Shown: positions 44,965 to 53,935, numbered from the stretch's first letter. The stretch: 64,000 nt of DNA from Rhodoligotrophos sp. CJ14 (GCF_038811545.1 NZ_CP133319.1:248001-312000), one strand, 5' to 3'. Notes: generated from the letters alone by a model not told the origin. Numbers and translations are program-made.

Positions 44965-45972
44965 GACACTGATCCTTTAGAGGTTCGAAGGGTCCGGCGA
45001 AGCCATTGAAGCCTGCCCCCTGAGTGCACCCCGCCTATGCTCGCGGCCATGAACGGCTTGAGGAGAGCGCACCCTCCTTCGTCGATCCGCCCCCAAAAGC
45101 CATTCGCGCAGCCATGCGGCATGCGTAGTCATCCCAATCCGGTCTGAGACACCAGACATCCGGGGATCGCGCGTGGCCGAGATTCGGCCACAATAGTCAA
45201 GGGCTGTTGGCTCAGGCGACAGCTTCAATTGCTTGCCTGGCTGTAATAACTCGCGAGAAGCCGGCAAAAACCGGTCACCACTGTGACATACTCCGCCCAG
45301 CGAAAGCGCGTTCGCATTCCAAACCGATCAGGACGCCGGGTTGATCCGCGCTATCTTATTGAATTCTCGAATGCTATTAATTCACGTCTGCTCGAAAATA
45401 GGTCTTTGTACACAAGAAATGGACTCTAAAACTAATGATCTATGGATCATCAGTCGTAGTTTTACTTCGTGGTTATTGAATCCTCCATCATTGAATCTAT
45501 AGTATTCGTGACGGGCCGTATGCTCTCCCATGCAGGTCCGCACGATCTGAAACGTCAGCGCAATATGGACAGGCTCATTGGGGCGTGCGGACTGGCCGGT
45601 GCAGCGGCTCGATCCATCTGTCGCAAGCTCTGCGAGGAGACCAACATTGACGAGGCCGCCAGGGGTTTGCGGCCGCCGGGGGGGGGTGGAGAGCCCCCTC
45701 AAGAAGTCCGAGTGGTTTCAGCTCCCGGCGAGCGCGTCCTGGGCGGTGGCGGCAAGTCCTGCCAGCCCACCGCCGGGGCGACCAGATCTGCTGTATTGGA
45801 TTGTCATGCGCCTGGCTCTGCAGGGCACGTTTCCCCAAGACGGGTAAGGTGATGCCTTGCCTCTGACCGTCGCGCAACCCGTTCCCTGCCGGAATGAATA
45901 GCATCGGCGGCCGATTGCGCCCGGTCCTCAGCTTCAAGGCTGGACCGGCCTGTCAGGTGGCGATCATGCCAC
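44965..45972. other. One-kilobase stretch without a convincing gene
   Basis: Several short frames exist on both strands, but none has a convincing ribosome site and codon use together. The region contains the copy A regulatory element (45253), an A+T-rich segment at roughly 45340-45500 with an ATGATC/GATCAT mini-palindrome at 45435-45450, and a run of nine G at 45678-45686. A minus-strand frame of 65 codons (44925-45122) has some protein-like composition and could be a small leader. Decayed gene remnants or an untranslated RNA are possible. No IS or transposase pieces were recognised. Confidence 0.4.
45253..45302 (-). promoter_or_regulatory. Shared upstream element, copy A
   Basis: A ~50-bp segment whose closest counterpart in the window is at 48174-48220. 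Both carry GCG...AAGC, an A-run, a C-rich block, the octamer TGTGACAT (45282-45289 here) and CAGCG in the same order and nearly the same spacing. The GTCAC/GTGAC inverted repeat within this copy is not preserved in the other. It lies upstream of the 208-aa gene, suggesting common regulation with the start of the cluster. Confidence 0.6.
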
Positions 45973-46137
45973 TCACGGCGTATCGACCAGTGGTGGACCT
46001 TCGGACTTGTAATTCACTTCCACCTGCCTGAGCACCTTGGCATCTGCCTCATCGGGATCTTGGCTCCGGGCGCGCATGAGGCGGCGCGTCCAACCTCTGT
46101 TCCACCATTCTCGCCCTACATGGGGATGCCTTGACAC
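45973..46137 (-). CDS. Possible 54-aa protein downstream of the 198-aa gene
   Basis: A short frame starting with GTG at 46137, six bases after the stop of the 198-aa gene, behind GAGGGA. The start is basic with many Trp/Arg residues (REWWNRGWTRRLMRAR), and an acidic stretch (DPDEADAKVL) follows. No family is recognised. It could be a real small gene translated from the same message, or chance. Its composition differs from the acidic proteins around it. Confidence 0.35.
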   Translation of the reverse strand: MSRHPHVGREWWNRGWTRRLMRARSQDPDEADAKVLRQVEVNYKSEGPPLVDTP

Positions 46138-46143
46138 TGTCCC

Positions 46144-46740
46144 TCAGGAGAGCACAGACCAATCCGCATCCGAGCACGGTGAACGATCCTCGGACGTGAA
46201 TTCGTCACCCCTGTCGGAAGGTAGAGCAGCCTCCGTTCCTGCCGAGGGCGTTGCGGTCAGGTTAAGCTTCGATGCAAGCCGCTCCTTCGCGGCATGCAGT
46301 GGCAGATCCTGACGCAAATCCGCCCAAGAACTCGGCTCAAGCGTTATCGACCCGAGATACTGGTCAGTATCCTTGAACCAGAAATGCAGGGCCACGGTCT
46401 CCAATCCCTCAACTGGGGTGTCATCGAACCTGAAGCTCAAGATTGGCGCGGATGGAGGATCACCTGATGATTTGTCCGAGTCTGCTGAACGGACTTCCAA
46501 TACGTGCCGGTCCGGGTTGAAGCGCGGAAAATGATGCCGGACATTGGCTTCGTCAACCAGGTCAAACCGGGCGGCACCGGGCTGATCGGGCGTGAGCCAC
46601 ACGTGACAGTCGATCAAGCCTTCAGAGGAACTCGCTAAGCTCGTCTGTCCGGATGCTTTGTGTTTCTCCGTGTGCTCCGCCGCCGCCGCTTCGGAGGAGG
46701 TCGTTGAATCCCGTCTGTTCGTACACCCGTCCTCAGTCAT
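46144..46740 (-). CDS. Uncharacterised protein, family A of the orphan cluster
   Basis: A 198-aa acidic protein with no signal peptide or membrane segment. The first 40 residues are Ser/Thr/Ala-rich and probably disordered. The core shares C-x-[IV]-W-L-x-P (45-51), FNP (74-76), SFRF (102-105) and the LGSITL segment ending in SSW at 139 with the 208- and 180-aa proteins. The final 30 residues are acidic and end in DWSVLS. A strong AGGAGGAG site precedes the ATG. It follows the 180-aa gene by 22 bases and is surely co-transcribed. Function unknown; the shared core suggests a beta-rich binding domain. Confidence 0.72.
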   Translation of the reverse strand: MTEDGCTNRRDSTTSSEAAAAEHTEKHKASGQTSLASSSEGLIDCHVWLTPDQPGAARFDLVDEANVRHHFPRFNPDRHVLEVRSADSDKSSGDPPSAPILSFRFDDTPVEGLETVALHFWFKDTDQYLGSITLEPSSWADLRQDLPLHAAKERLASKLNLTATPSAGTEAALPSDRGDEFTSEDRSPCSDADWSVLS

Positions 46741-46762
46741 CTTGATCTCCTCCTGTTGAATG

Positions 46763-47305
46763 CTAAGCCATAGTCAGCGCGTCCTGATGATCGCCGAAGT
46801 CGTGATCGAAGGCTTCCAGATCCGGGCGCTTCGTGCAGTCGTGCAGTTCACCGAAACCGACAATACCGTCAGAGGCGCCTTCATTTTGCTCGGTGGATCG
46901 AGTGGCGCGGGAAGTGCCCTTCTGATAAAGCATCGCCGACTCAAAGAGCTTTGCTTCCTCCTCCACCTGGAGCATTTCGGGTGTCCTCCCTGACAGGTGG
47001 TTCTGGTGGTCCCGTGGGCCCCACCACCAATCCCGAGCCAAGGTGACGGAGCCCAGAGGAACTGCCTCGTTTTCCCGATGCCATGTAAAGTTCACGACCG
47101 ATCGATTGCCCTCCGTTCTAGCGAGCTTGGACTCGATCTGCGTCACCACATCTAGAAGAGACCACCCGTTTGGCGGGATGATGTAAAATGTTTGCCTTTT
47201 TGGGTTGAAATCGTCATACGCGACGGTCGTGATGGACGTCGGATCGGAGAGATCGAAGATGGCGTTGGTGGGGCTAGCTGGTCGAGCTGAAGGTTCATGG
47301 CTCAC
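46763..47305 (-). CDS. Uncharacterised protein, diverged member of the orphan cluster
   Basis: A 180-aa protein with the FNP motif at 33-35 followed by PPNG at 44-47, then a VVNFTWH strand (70-76) and PLGSVTLARDWW (84-95). These align with the core of the 198- and 208-aa proteins, but the C-x-[IV]-W-L-x-P block is missing, so it is a shorter version. The C-terminal half is acidic and His/Asp-rich, ending in DALTMA. It starts at GTG 47305, which overlaps the stop of a 20-codon leader frame by GTGA. It has no other ribosome site, so translation probably depends on the leader. Function unknown. Confidence 0.7.
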   Translation of the reverse strand: MSHEPSARPASPTNAIFDLSDPTSITTVAYDDFNPKRQTFYIIPPNGWSLLDVVTQIESKLARTEGNRSVVNFTWHRENEAVPLGSVTLARDWWWGPRDHQNHLSGRTPEMLQVEEEAKLFESAMLYQKGTSRATRSTEQNEGASDGIVGFGELHDCTKRPDLEAFDHDFGDHQDALTMA

Positions 47306-47364
47306 AGCAGTCGGTCCCGAGCTGTTTTGCTGCGAATGATTTGAAGATTGTAGTACTTAGACAT
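47302..47364 (-). CDS. 20-aa coupled leader ORF
   Basis: ATG at 47364 begins MSKYYNLQIIRSKTARDRLL and ends at a TGA overlapping the GTG of the 180-aa gene (GTGA). An AAAGGAG site lies upstream. The arrangement is typical of translational coupling, either to set the level of the next protein or for attenuation. The small frame could also be the fragment of a longer lost N-terminus, but the coupling geometry argues against that. Confidence 0.5.
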   Translation of the reverse strand: MSKYYNLQIIRSKTARDRLL

Positions 47365-47417
47365 CCATTTATTCTCCTTTTGCCGCTTTTGTTTTTGTTC
47401 TGTGGCCCGTTTTCGGC

Positions 47418-47771
47418 TCAGGCAAGAGTGCCCAGATCCTGAGCGGCTTGCGTGGTGTCATGAGGCGTGGGAGAGGCGTCCTCCCACAGCGCCGTATTTC
47501 CCTGCAATCGCCGCTCGAGCGTTTCCACCGCCAACTGGACCATTGCTGGATCCAGCTTTGGCCGGTGATCGGCTTTGCTGGTCCCATCGTCGCAGCCACC
47601 ATCGAGGGTCGTTGCGATCCCTGTCCGAACCAGATCTCCCTGGTTCACGACATGTATGAGCTGAGTGATCGCAGCCTCGCCCGCCTCGTCGCGATCGAGG
47701 TTGTGGCTTCCAGCTGCTTGCGTCGGCTGTGTGGTCGGCACTTGGTGATGTTGGTCTTGCATGACAGTCAT
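47418..47771 (-). CDS. Uncharacterised small protein of the orphan cluster
   Basis: A 117-aa hydrophilic protein, rich in Thr, Gln, Asp and Ala. A Gln/Thr-rich N-terminus precedes a helical segment (EAAITQLIHVVNQGDLV) and another (AMVQLAVETLERRLQG). It ends in DLGTLA, similar in form to the C-termini of the larger proteins. No family is recognised. The ATG at 47771 overlaps the stop of the preceding 96-aa gene (ATGA), so the two are co-translated. The next gene follows after a 53-base gap to the leader. Confidence 0.6.
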   Translation of the reverse strand: MTVMQDQHHQVPTTQPTQAAGSHNLDRDEAGEAAITQLIHVVNQGDLVRTGIATTLDGGCDDGTSKADHRPKLDPAMVQLAVETLERRLQGNTALWEDASPTPHDTTQAAQDLGTLA

Positions 47772-48058
47772 TTACCTTTTCTGGGGCAAACAAAGGGCTC
47801 ATATTCGGGCTGCTCGGCGGCTGACGGGCCGGCAGGAGGCAGCGTCTCCGGCGACAGTGTCACGGGGGACAATGCTGAGGTTTTCCGGAGCGCCCAGACC
47901 TGTTCACCGCCACCGGCGCGCGGCGCCTGCGAATGAACATCGCCAGTTGCGGTCATATTGCCCGGTGTATCGTGATCAGCATCGCGCCCGGCCGTGTCCT
48001 CAACCGAACAGGATTGAGGATCCAACTGAACAAACGAAGGGGTTTCTTCACAAACCAT
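47768..48058 (-). CDS. Uncharacterised small protein, first gene of the orphan cluster
   Basis: A 96-aa protein, Pro/Glu/Ser-rich and probably disordered, with Cys residues near the start (MVCEE, QSCSVED) and end (FVCPRKGK). No family or localisation signal is recognised. Its ATG at 48058 follows a weak AAAGG site. The stop overlaps the start of the 117-aa gene. The copy B element lies 116 bases upstream, making this the likely first gene of the operon. Confidence 0.55.
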   Translation of the reverse strand: MVCEETPSFVQLDPQSCSVEDTAGRDADHDTPGNMTATGDVHSQAPRAGGGEQVWALRKTSALSPVTLSPETLPPAGPSAAEQPEYEPFVCPRKGK

Positions 48059-48173
48059 CGCCTTTATGGATTAAGTTCATAAGGTGTTTCTTTTCGCTAT
48101 TGCTTGGTCTTGCAGCCCGGACCGTTTGATTTTATTCACGGCTGACCGGTGCTAAGTCTCGGACAATTGCGCC

Positions 48174-48220
48174 GCGAAGCTGGAAAAAGCGCGGCCCCAA
48201 TGTGACATGCCGGGACAGCG
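48174..48220 (-). promoter_or_regulatory. Shared upstream element, copy B
   Basis: The counterpart of the element at 45253-45302, containing TGTGACAT at 48201-48208 and the same flanking blocks. It is 116 bases before the first gene of the orphan cluster. The remainder of the 309-base gap between that gene and gatC (48059-48367) contains nothing else recognisable; the gatC promoter presumably lies in it. Confidence 0.6.
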
Positions 48221-48367
48221 TTTAGACCTTGCCTGGACTTGCGCGCATCGCGCGTGCAATCTGTGACGCACGCCGCTTATGACCTCGAGCGTTGCCGCTC
48301 ATTCCCACTGATGCTATGCAGCATCCCGTCTGGATGCCCCCGGGCATCGCTTCAGTTTGGATCCGCA

Positions 48368-48655
48368 ATGAGCGTCGACGAGAAGACGGTCCGCCATATC
48401 GCGCGTCTGGCACGCATCGCCGTGACCGAGGAGGAAGCCCACGCGCTCCAAGGAGAACTCAACGCCATCCTGGACTGGGTCGAGCAACTGGACGAGGTCG
48501 ACACCAGCGGCATCGAGCCCATGACGAGCATCGTTGCCATGGCCATGAAGATGCGCGAGGACAAGGTGACCGACGGCGATGATCCTGATGCGGTCGTTCG
48601 CAATGCCCCTGTCTCTGACGACAATTATTTCGTCGTGCCCAAGGTCGTCGAATAA
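48368..48655 (+). CDS. gatC: Glutamyl-tRNA(Gln)/aspartyl-tRNA(Asn) amidotransferase subunit C
   Basis: The 95-aa small subunit that wraps around and stabilises GatA in the GatCAB complex, which converts Glu-tRNA(Gln) to Gln-tRNA(Gln). [17 protein letters not shown] is the N-terminal helix, and [10 protein letters not shown] and [17 protein letters not shown] at the end are family hallmarks. ATG 48368 is the family start. Downstream, 32 bases later, is gatA. Its presence implies that this organism makes Gln-tRNA (and possibly Asn-tRNA) by the indirect route. Confidence 0.95.
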   Translation: MSVDEKTVRHIARLARIAVTEEEAHALQGELNAILDWVEQLDEVDTSGIEPMTSIVAMAMKMREDKVTDGDDPDAVVRNAPVSDDNYFVVPKVVE

Positions 48656-48687
48656 CCCGCGAACCGGCGAGTGAAGGAAGAAGAAGC

Positions 48688-50160
48688 GTGACCGATCTCA
48701 CCCGGCTGACCATTGCCGAGGCCCGCGCCGGGCTGAAAGCGAAGACATTCACCGCAACCGAGCTCACATCGGCCTATCTCGAGGCCATGGAGCAAGGCAG
48801 GGCGCTCAATGCCTATGTGGCGGAGACGCCGGACAGAGCGCTGGCCATGGCGCATGCATCGGATGAGCGCCTCGCCGCCGGCAATGCCGGCCCGCTCGAA
48901 GGCATTCCGCTCGGCATCAAAGACCTGTTCTGCACGCGCGATGTGCACAGTCAGGCTTGCTCCCACATTCTGGACGGCTTCAAGCCTGCCTATGAATCGA
49001 CCGTCACCGCCAATCTCTGGGCCGATGGCGCGGTGATGCTGGGCAAGCTCAATATGGACGAATTCGCCATGGGCTCGTCCAACGAGACCTCCTATTACGG
49101 CCCGGTGGTCAACCCCTGGCGGGCAAAGGAAAGCAACACGACCCTCGTGCCGGGCGGCTCCTCCGGCGGGTCGGCTGCAGCGGTCGCCGCCTGGCTTTGT
49201 GCCGGGGCCACCGCCACCGACACGGGCGGGTCGATCCGCCAGCCTGCGGCCTTTACCGGCACCGTCGGCATCAAGCCCACCTATGGTCGCTGCTCGCGCT
49301 GGGGCATCGTTGCCTTCGCCTCATCCCTCGACCAGGCCGGCCCGATTGCACGCGATGTGCGCGATGCGGCCATCCTGCTCAAATCCATGGCGAGCGTTGA
49401 TCCCAAGGACACGACCAGCGTCGACCGCCCCGTGCCGGATTACGAGGCGGTGCTTGGCCAGAGCATCAAGGGCCTCAAAGTGGGAGTTCCCAAGGAATAT
49501 CGCGTGGATGGCATGCCGGCCGAGATCGAGCAGCTATGGCACGAGGGCGTCGAGTGGCTGAAAGCGGCCGGCGCCGAGATCCGCGAGGTTTCACTGCCCC
49601 ATACCAAATATGCACTGGCTGCTTACTACATTGTCGCGCCCGCCGAGGCCTCGTCCAACCTCGCCCGTTACGATGGAGTGCGTTATGGGCTCAGGGTCAA
49701 CGGCGATGACATCATCGACATGTATGAGAAGACCCGCGCGGCCGGCTTCGGCGCGGAAGTGAAGCGGCGCGTGCTGATCGGCACCTATGTGCTCTCGGCG
49801 GGCTATTACGATGCCTATTATCTCAAGGCCCAGAAAGTGCGCAGCCTGATCGCCCGCGATTTCGCACAGGCATTCACGGATGTGGACGTGCTCTTGACCC
49901 CAACGACGCCGAGCGCCGCCTTCGCCCCCGGCGCAATCACCGATCCTTTGAGCATGTATCTGAATGACGTGTTCACGGTGACCGTGAACATGGCAGGCCT
50001 GCCCGGCATTTCCGTTCCCGCCGGTCTCTCCGGCGAGGGCTTGCCGCTGGGGCTGCAGCTCATCGGCAGGCCCTTTGACGAGGAGACCCTGTTCCGCACC
50101 GCGCATGTGATGGAGCAGGCGGCCGGCTTCAAGGCGCAACCCGAACGCTGGTGGGCCTGA
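48688..50160 (+). CDS. gatA: Glutamyl-tRNA(Gln) amidotransferase subunit A
   Basis: The glutaminase subunit, 490 aa, of the amidase-signature family. The Ser-cisSer-Lys triad is seen in GIKDLFCT (Lys) and the glycine/serine-rich [18 protein letters not shown] and [10 protein letters not shown] segments. The ammonia is channelled to GatB. GTG at 48688 follows a GAAGGAAG-rich site. It is full length. Confidence 0.96.
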   Translation: MTDLTRLTIAEARAGLKAKTFTATELTSAYLEAMEQGRALNAYVAETPDRALAMAHASDERLAAGNAGPLEGIPLGIKDLFCTRDVHSQACSHILDGFKPAYESTVTANLWADGAVMLGKLNMDEFAMGSSNETSYYGPVVNPWRAKESNTTLVPGGSSGGSAAAVAAWLCAGATATDTGGSIRQPAAFTGTVGIKPTYGRCSRWGIVAFASSLDQAGPIARDVRDAAILLKSMASVDPKDTTSVDRPVPDYEAVLGQSIKGLKVGVPKEYRVDGMPAEIEQLWHEGVEWLKAAGAEIREVSLPHTKYALAAYYIVAPAEASSNLARYDGVRYGLRVNGDDIIDMYEKTRAAGFGAEVKRRVLIGTYVLSAGYYDAYYLKAQKVRSLIARDFAQAFTDVDVLLTPTTPSAAFAPGAITDPLSMYLNDVFTVTVNMAGLPGISVPAGLSGEGLPLGLQLIGRPFDEETLFRTAHVMEQAAGFKAQPERWWA

Positions 50161-50163
50161 GCC

Positions 50164-50460
50164 ATGAGCAAGAGTCCGGCCGACTGCCATGACATGACCG
50201 ATCTTCGCGCCGAGATCGACCGGATCGATGCAGCGCTGGTCGCGCTTCTGGCCGAGCGCACCCGCTATGTGGATCGTGTGGTCGAGGTCAAGACGGCGCT
50301 CGGCCTGCCGGCGCTGATCGAAGCGCGCGTCGAACAGGTCGCTGAGCGGGTGCGTGGGCTTGCCGATCAATCGGGTGTTGATGCGGATTTCGCCGAGCGC
50401 CTGTGGCGGATGATGATGAACCATTTCATCGCCTATGAAGAGGCGAGGCTGAAGCGATAG
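50164..50460 (+). CDS. Chorismate mutase, AroQ type
   Basis: A 98-aa all-helical AroQ-class chorismate mutase domain, converting chorismate to prephenate. LRAEIDRIDAALVALLAER is the first helix with the active-site Arg position, and RLWRMMMNHFIAYEE the last. It starts three bases after the gatA stop (ATG 50164, or 50194 internally). Its place between gatA and gatB is known in other alphaproteobacteria but has no clear functional meaning; it may simply share the message. Pyruvate-lyase side activity is known for related small proteins. Confidence 0.87.
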   Translation: MSKSPADCHDMTDLRAEIDRIDAALVALLAERTRYVDRVVEVKTALGLPALIEARVEQVAERVRGLADQSGVDADFAERLWRMMMNHFIAYEEARLKR

Positions 50461-50529
50461 GGGTGTGCGGACCAGAGCCGGAACGGGCCTTCTATCCCAT
50501 GCTGCCGATAGCGAGAAGCGGATGCGAGA

Positions 50530-52011
50530 ATGATCGAGGATACAAGAACGCCAGACAAGTCGCGGCTCATTCCCGGCGCGACCGGTGATTGGGAGATCAT
50601 CATCGGGCTTGAAGTCCATGCCCAGGTGACCTCCAACGCCAAGCTGTTCTCCGGCGCATCCACCGCCTTCGGTGCCGAGCCCAATGCGAATGTGTCATTG
50701 GTTGATGCGGCCATGCCGGGCATGCTGCCGGTGATCAACCGCTTCTGCGTGGAGCAGGCGGTGAAGACCGGCCTCGGCCTCAAAGCGCAGATCAACCGGC
50801 GCTCCGTTTTCGATCGCAAGAATTATTTCTATCCCGACCTGCCGCAGGGCTACCAGATCTCCCAGTACAAGCAGCCGGTGGTAGGAGAGGGCTATATCCT
50901 TCTCGACATGCCCGATGGCGAGGTGGTCAAGGTCGGCATCGAGCGATTGCATCTGGAGCAGGATGCGGGCAAGTCCCTGCATGATCAGCATCCCACCATG
51001 TCCTTTGTGGACTTGAACCGCTCGGGTGTGGCGCTCATGGAGATCGTCTCCAAGCCCGACATGCGCTCGGCCGAGGAGGCCAAGGCCTATGTGACCAAGC
51101 TGCGCACCATCCTGCGCTATCTCGGCACCTGCGATGGCGATATGGAGAAGGGCAACCTGCGCGCCGATGTGAATGTCTCCGTGCGCCGGCCGGGTGAGCC
51201 CTTCGGCACCCGTTGCGAGATCAAGAACGTGAACTCGATCCGCTTCATGGGCCAGGCGATCGAGTATGAGGCGCGCCGGCAGATCGGCATCATCGAGGAT
51301 GGCGGCATTATCGACCAGGAGACCCGCCTCTTTGATGCCCGCAAGGGCGAGACCCGCTCCATGCGCTCCAAGGAGGAGGCGCATGATTATCGCTATTTCC
51401 CCGACCCCGATCTTTTGCCGCTCGAGGTGGACGAGGCCTGGATTGCCGAGATCAAGGCAAGCCTGCCGGAGCTGCCGGACGAGAAGAAAGCCCGGTTCAT
51501 GAGCGATTACGGCCTCAACGCCTATGACGCGGGCGTGCTGGTGGGCGATCGCGATATGGCCGATTATTTCGAGGCGGTGGCCAAGGGGCGCGATGCGAAG
51601 CTCGCCGTCAACTGGGTGACGGGTGATCTTGCGGGCCATGCCAATGCCCGCAACAAGGGCGTTCTCGAGCTCGGCATCTCGGCCGATCATCTCGGTGAGC
51701 TGATCGATCTGATCCAGGATGGCACCATTTCCGGCAAGATCGCCAAGGATGTCCTGACCATCATGGTGGACGAGGGCGGCGCGCCGAAGGCGATCGTGGA
51801 GCAGCGCGGCCTTGTTCAGGTCACTGATATCAGCGCGCTCGAAGCGATCATCGACGAGGTGATCGCCGCCAATCCTGCCCAGGTCGAACAGATCAAGACC
51901 AAGCCCAAGACCATCGGCTGGTTCGTGGGCCAGGTGATGAAGCAGAGCGGCGGCAAAGCCAATCCGCAGGCGGTCAACGATTTGCTGAAGACCAAGCTGG
52001 GGGTGGAGTAG
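50530..52011 (+). CDS. gatB: Aspartyl/glutamyl-tRNA amidotransferase subunit B
   Basis: The kinase-transamidase subunit, 493 aa, which phosphorylates Glu on Glu-tRNA(Gln) and replaces it with ammonia from GatA. The start [30 protein letters not shown], and [12 protein letters not shown] are characteristic. The C-terminal YqeY-like domain binds the tRNA. It is full length. The 310-base gap downstream, up to mccB, holds two repeat elements. Confidence 0.96.
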   Translation: MIEDTRTPDKSRLIPGATGDWEIIIGLEVHAQVTSNAKLFSGASTAFGAEPNANVSLVDAAMPGMLPVINRFCVEQAVKTGLGLKAQINRRSVFDRKNYFYPDLPQGYQISQYKQPVVGEGYILLDMPDGEVVKVGIERLHLEQDAGKSLHDQHPTMSFVDLNRSGVALMEIVSKPDMRSAEEAKAYVTKLRTILRYLGTCDGDMEKGNLRADVNVSVRRPGEPFGTRCEIKNVNSIRFMGQAIEYEARRQIGIIEDGGIIDQETRLFDARKGETRSMRSKEEAHDYRYFPDPDLLPLEVDEAWIAEIKASLPELPDEKKARFMSDYGLNAYDAGVLVGDRDMADYFEAVAKGRDAKLAVNWVTGDLAGHANARNKGVLELGISADHLGELIDLIQDGTISGKIAKDVLTIMVDEGGAPKAIVEQRGLVQVTDISALEAIIDEVIAANPAQVEQIKTKPKTIGWFVGQVMKQSGGKANPQAVNDLLKTKLGVE

Positions 52012-52163
52012 GCCATTCGCGCGACTGCCGGCCGGTTTTCACGGGAGGGGAATGGCAGGAAGGCTCTTGCCAAATAGCGTCCCTACCGGTTCGCGTGAAG
52101 AAAATCAGTCTGGATGCCCGATCAAGCCGAGGCGTGACCAATGAGGCTTCGGCACCCGACTGT

Positions 52164-52196
52164 CCCGTCATTGCCGCGCTTGACGCGGTAGTCCAG
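52164..52196. repeat. REP-like intergenic palindrome, copy 2
   Basis: CCCGTCAT, then TGCCGCG-CTTGA-CGCGGTA, then GTCCAG. It has the same architecture as the element at 11252-11285, with different but compensating stem bases, which argues for a mobile REP family rather than chance. It lies in the gatB-mccB gap. Confidence 0.65.
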
Positions 52197-52230
52197 AATC
52201 GCGAGGAACGGTTCTGCCCAGCTGAGATAA

Positions 52231-52250
52231 CCTCCCCTGAACCAGGGAGG
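52231..52250. repeat. Inverted repeat upstream of mccB
   Basis: CCTCCC and GGGAGG flank CTGAACCA. A CCGC/GCGG mini-stem follows at 52259-52269. The block as a whole looks like a second kind of intergenic repeat, and lies 70 bases before the mccB start. No other copy was noticed in this window. Confidence 0.4.
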
Positions 52251-52321
52251 GTGGCAGCCGCAAGGCGGCCGGGTGAGGGAACGCGCCGGCATATGAGGCC
52301 AGCGGCAGAGGAGGAGACTTG

Positions 52322-53929
52322 ATGGCGACGCTTCGCTCGGGCCTGTCCACCAGCTCACCGGAATTCAAGGCCAATGCCGCGGCCATGGCCGAACTGGTGG
52401 CCGATCTTGCCGCCAAGCGGGCGGAGGCCGCACAAGGTGGCCCTCAGAAGGCGCGCGACCGACACGTCGCCCGCGGCAAGCTCCTGCCGCGCGACCGGGT
52501 GATGCAGCTGATCGACCCCGGCTCGCCCTTTCTGGAGCTGTCGAGCCTTGCCGCTTACGGCCTCTACGGCGGTGATATTCATGGCGCTGGCCTCATCACC
52601 GGCATCGGCCGCATCGAGGGCCGCGAATGCATGATCGTCTGCAATGACGCGACGATCAAGGGCGGCACCTACTATCCCATCACGGTCAAGAAGCATCTGC
52701 GCGCCCAGGAAATTGCCCTGCAAAATCGGCTACCCTGCATCTATCTCGTGGATTCCGGCGGCGCCAACCTGCCCAATCAGACCGATGTCTTCCCCGATCG
52801 CGAGCATTTCGGCCGCATCTTCTATAACCAGGCCAATATGTCGGCCGCGGGCATCCCGCAGATCGCCTGCGTGATGGGCTCCTGCACTGCGGGCGGGGCC
52901 TATGTGCCCGCCATGTCGGACGAAACGGTCATCGTCCGGCGCCAGGGCACCATTTTCCTCGGCGGCCCGCCTTTGGTGAAGGCCGCAACCGGCGAAGTGG
53001 TCTCGGCCGAAGAGCTGGGGGGTGCCGATATCCATGCTCGTCAATCCGGGGTTGCCGATCATTATGCCCTTGATGACCGCCACGCGCTGGCCATCGTGCG
53101 CTCGATCGTCGCCGGCCTCAACCGCCGCAAGCAGGTCGATATCGCTCTGCGTGAACCCATCGAGCCCCTCTATAACCCGGAAGAGATCGACGGCATCGTC
53201 CCGCAGAACCTCTCCGTTCAATATGACATTCGCGAGGTGATCGCGCGCCTGGTCGATGGGTCCGTCTTCGATGAATGGAAGGCGCTCTTCGGCACCACTC
53301 TCGTCACCGGCTTTGCCCATATCTGGGGGATCCCGGTGGGCATCATCGGCAATAACGGCATCCTCTATTCCGAGTCGGCGCAGAAGGGGGCGCATTTCAT
53401 CGAGCTCTGCTGCCAACGGCGCATTCCCTTGCTGTTCCTGCAGAATATCTCGGGCTTCATGGTGGGCCAACGCTATGAGGCCGGCGGCATTGCCAAGGAC
53501 GGCGCCAAGCTCGTCACGGCGGTCGCCTGTGCGCAAGTGCCCAAGATCACCGTGATCGTTGGCGGATCCTTCGGCGCTGGCAATTATGGCATGTGCGGCA
53601 GAGCCTATTCGCCCCGGTTTTTGTTCATGTGGCCCAATGCGCGGATCTCTGTGATGGGCGGCGAGCAGGCAGCCTCCGTGCTCGCCCAAGTGCGGCGCGA
53701 TAATCTGGAAGCGGAGGGCAAGACCTGGTCACCGGAGGAAGAGGACTTATTCAAGCAGCCCATCCGCGATCAATATGAGCGCGAGGGGCATCCTTACCAC
53801 GCCACGGCGCATCTCTGGGATGACGGCATCATCGCGCCGGCGGAAACCCGTATGGTCTTGGGCCTTGCCTTATCGGCGACACTCAATGCGCCTATTCTAG
53901 AGACGCGATTCGGTGTGTTTAGGATGTAA
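52322..53929 (+). CDS. mccB: Methylcrotonyl-CoA carboxylase beta subunit
   Basis: Carboxyltransferase subunit, 535 aa, transferring CO2 from biotin to 3-methylcrotonyl-CoA in leucine breakdown. [48 protein letters not shown] and [15 protein letters not shown] follow the methylcrotonyl enzyme pattern more closely than propionyl ones. The ATG at 52322 follows GAGGAGGAG. The alpha subunit is 14 kb upstream and other leucine genes (isovaleryl-CoA dehydrogenase, HMG-CoA lyase) are absent nearby. It is full length and intact. Confidence 0.92.
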   Translation: MATLRSGLSTSSPEFKANAAAMAELVADLAAKRAEAAQGGPQKARDRHVARGKLLPRDRVMQLIDPGSPFLELSSLAAYGLYGGDIHGAGLITGIGRIEGRECMIVCNDATIKGGTYYPITVKKHLRAQEIALQNRLPCIYLVDSGGANLPNQTDVFPDREHFGRIFYNQANMSAAGIPQIACVMGSCTAGGAYVPAMSDETVIVRRQGTIFLGGPPLVKAATGEVVSAEELGGADIHARQSGVADHYALDDRHALAIVRSIVAGLNRRKQVDIALREPIEPLYNPEEIDGIVPQNLSVQYDIREVIARLVDGSVFDEWKALFGTTLVTGFAHIWGIPVGIIGNNGILYSESAQKGAHFIELCCQRRIPLLFLQNISGFMVGQRYEAGGIAKDGAKLVTAVACAQVPKITVIVGGSFGAGNYGMCGRAYSPRFLFMWPNARISVMGGEQAASVLAQVRRDNLEAEGKTWSPEEEDLFKQPIRDQYEREGHPYHATAHLWDDGIIAPAETRMVLGLALSATLNAPILETRFGVFRM

Positions 53930-53935
53930 AGCCCA

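Noticed and set aside
44977-45267. A 96-codon minus-strand frame between copy A and the 208-aa gene
   Set aside because: Its start lies inside the regulatory element, it has no ribosome site and its composition is Arg-rich like non-coding GC-rich DNA.
45469-45852. A 127-codon plus-strand frame in the gene-poor kilobase
   Set aside because: It begins in A+T-rich DNA with no ribosome site and runs through the G9 tract; no protein features are convincing.
44965-45972. IS or transposase remnant in the gene-poor kilobase
   Set aside because: No terminal inverted repeats, target duplications or transposase motifs were recognised.
48201-48208. TGTCACA on the minus strand (also at 45282) as an ECF41-type -35 box
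   Set aside because: No CGTC-type -10 element at the expected 16-17 base spacing was found downstream of either copy.
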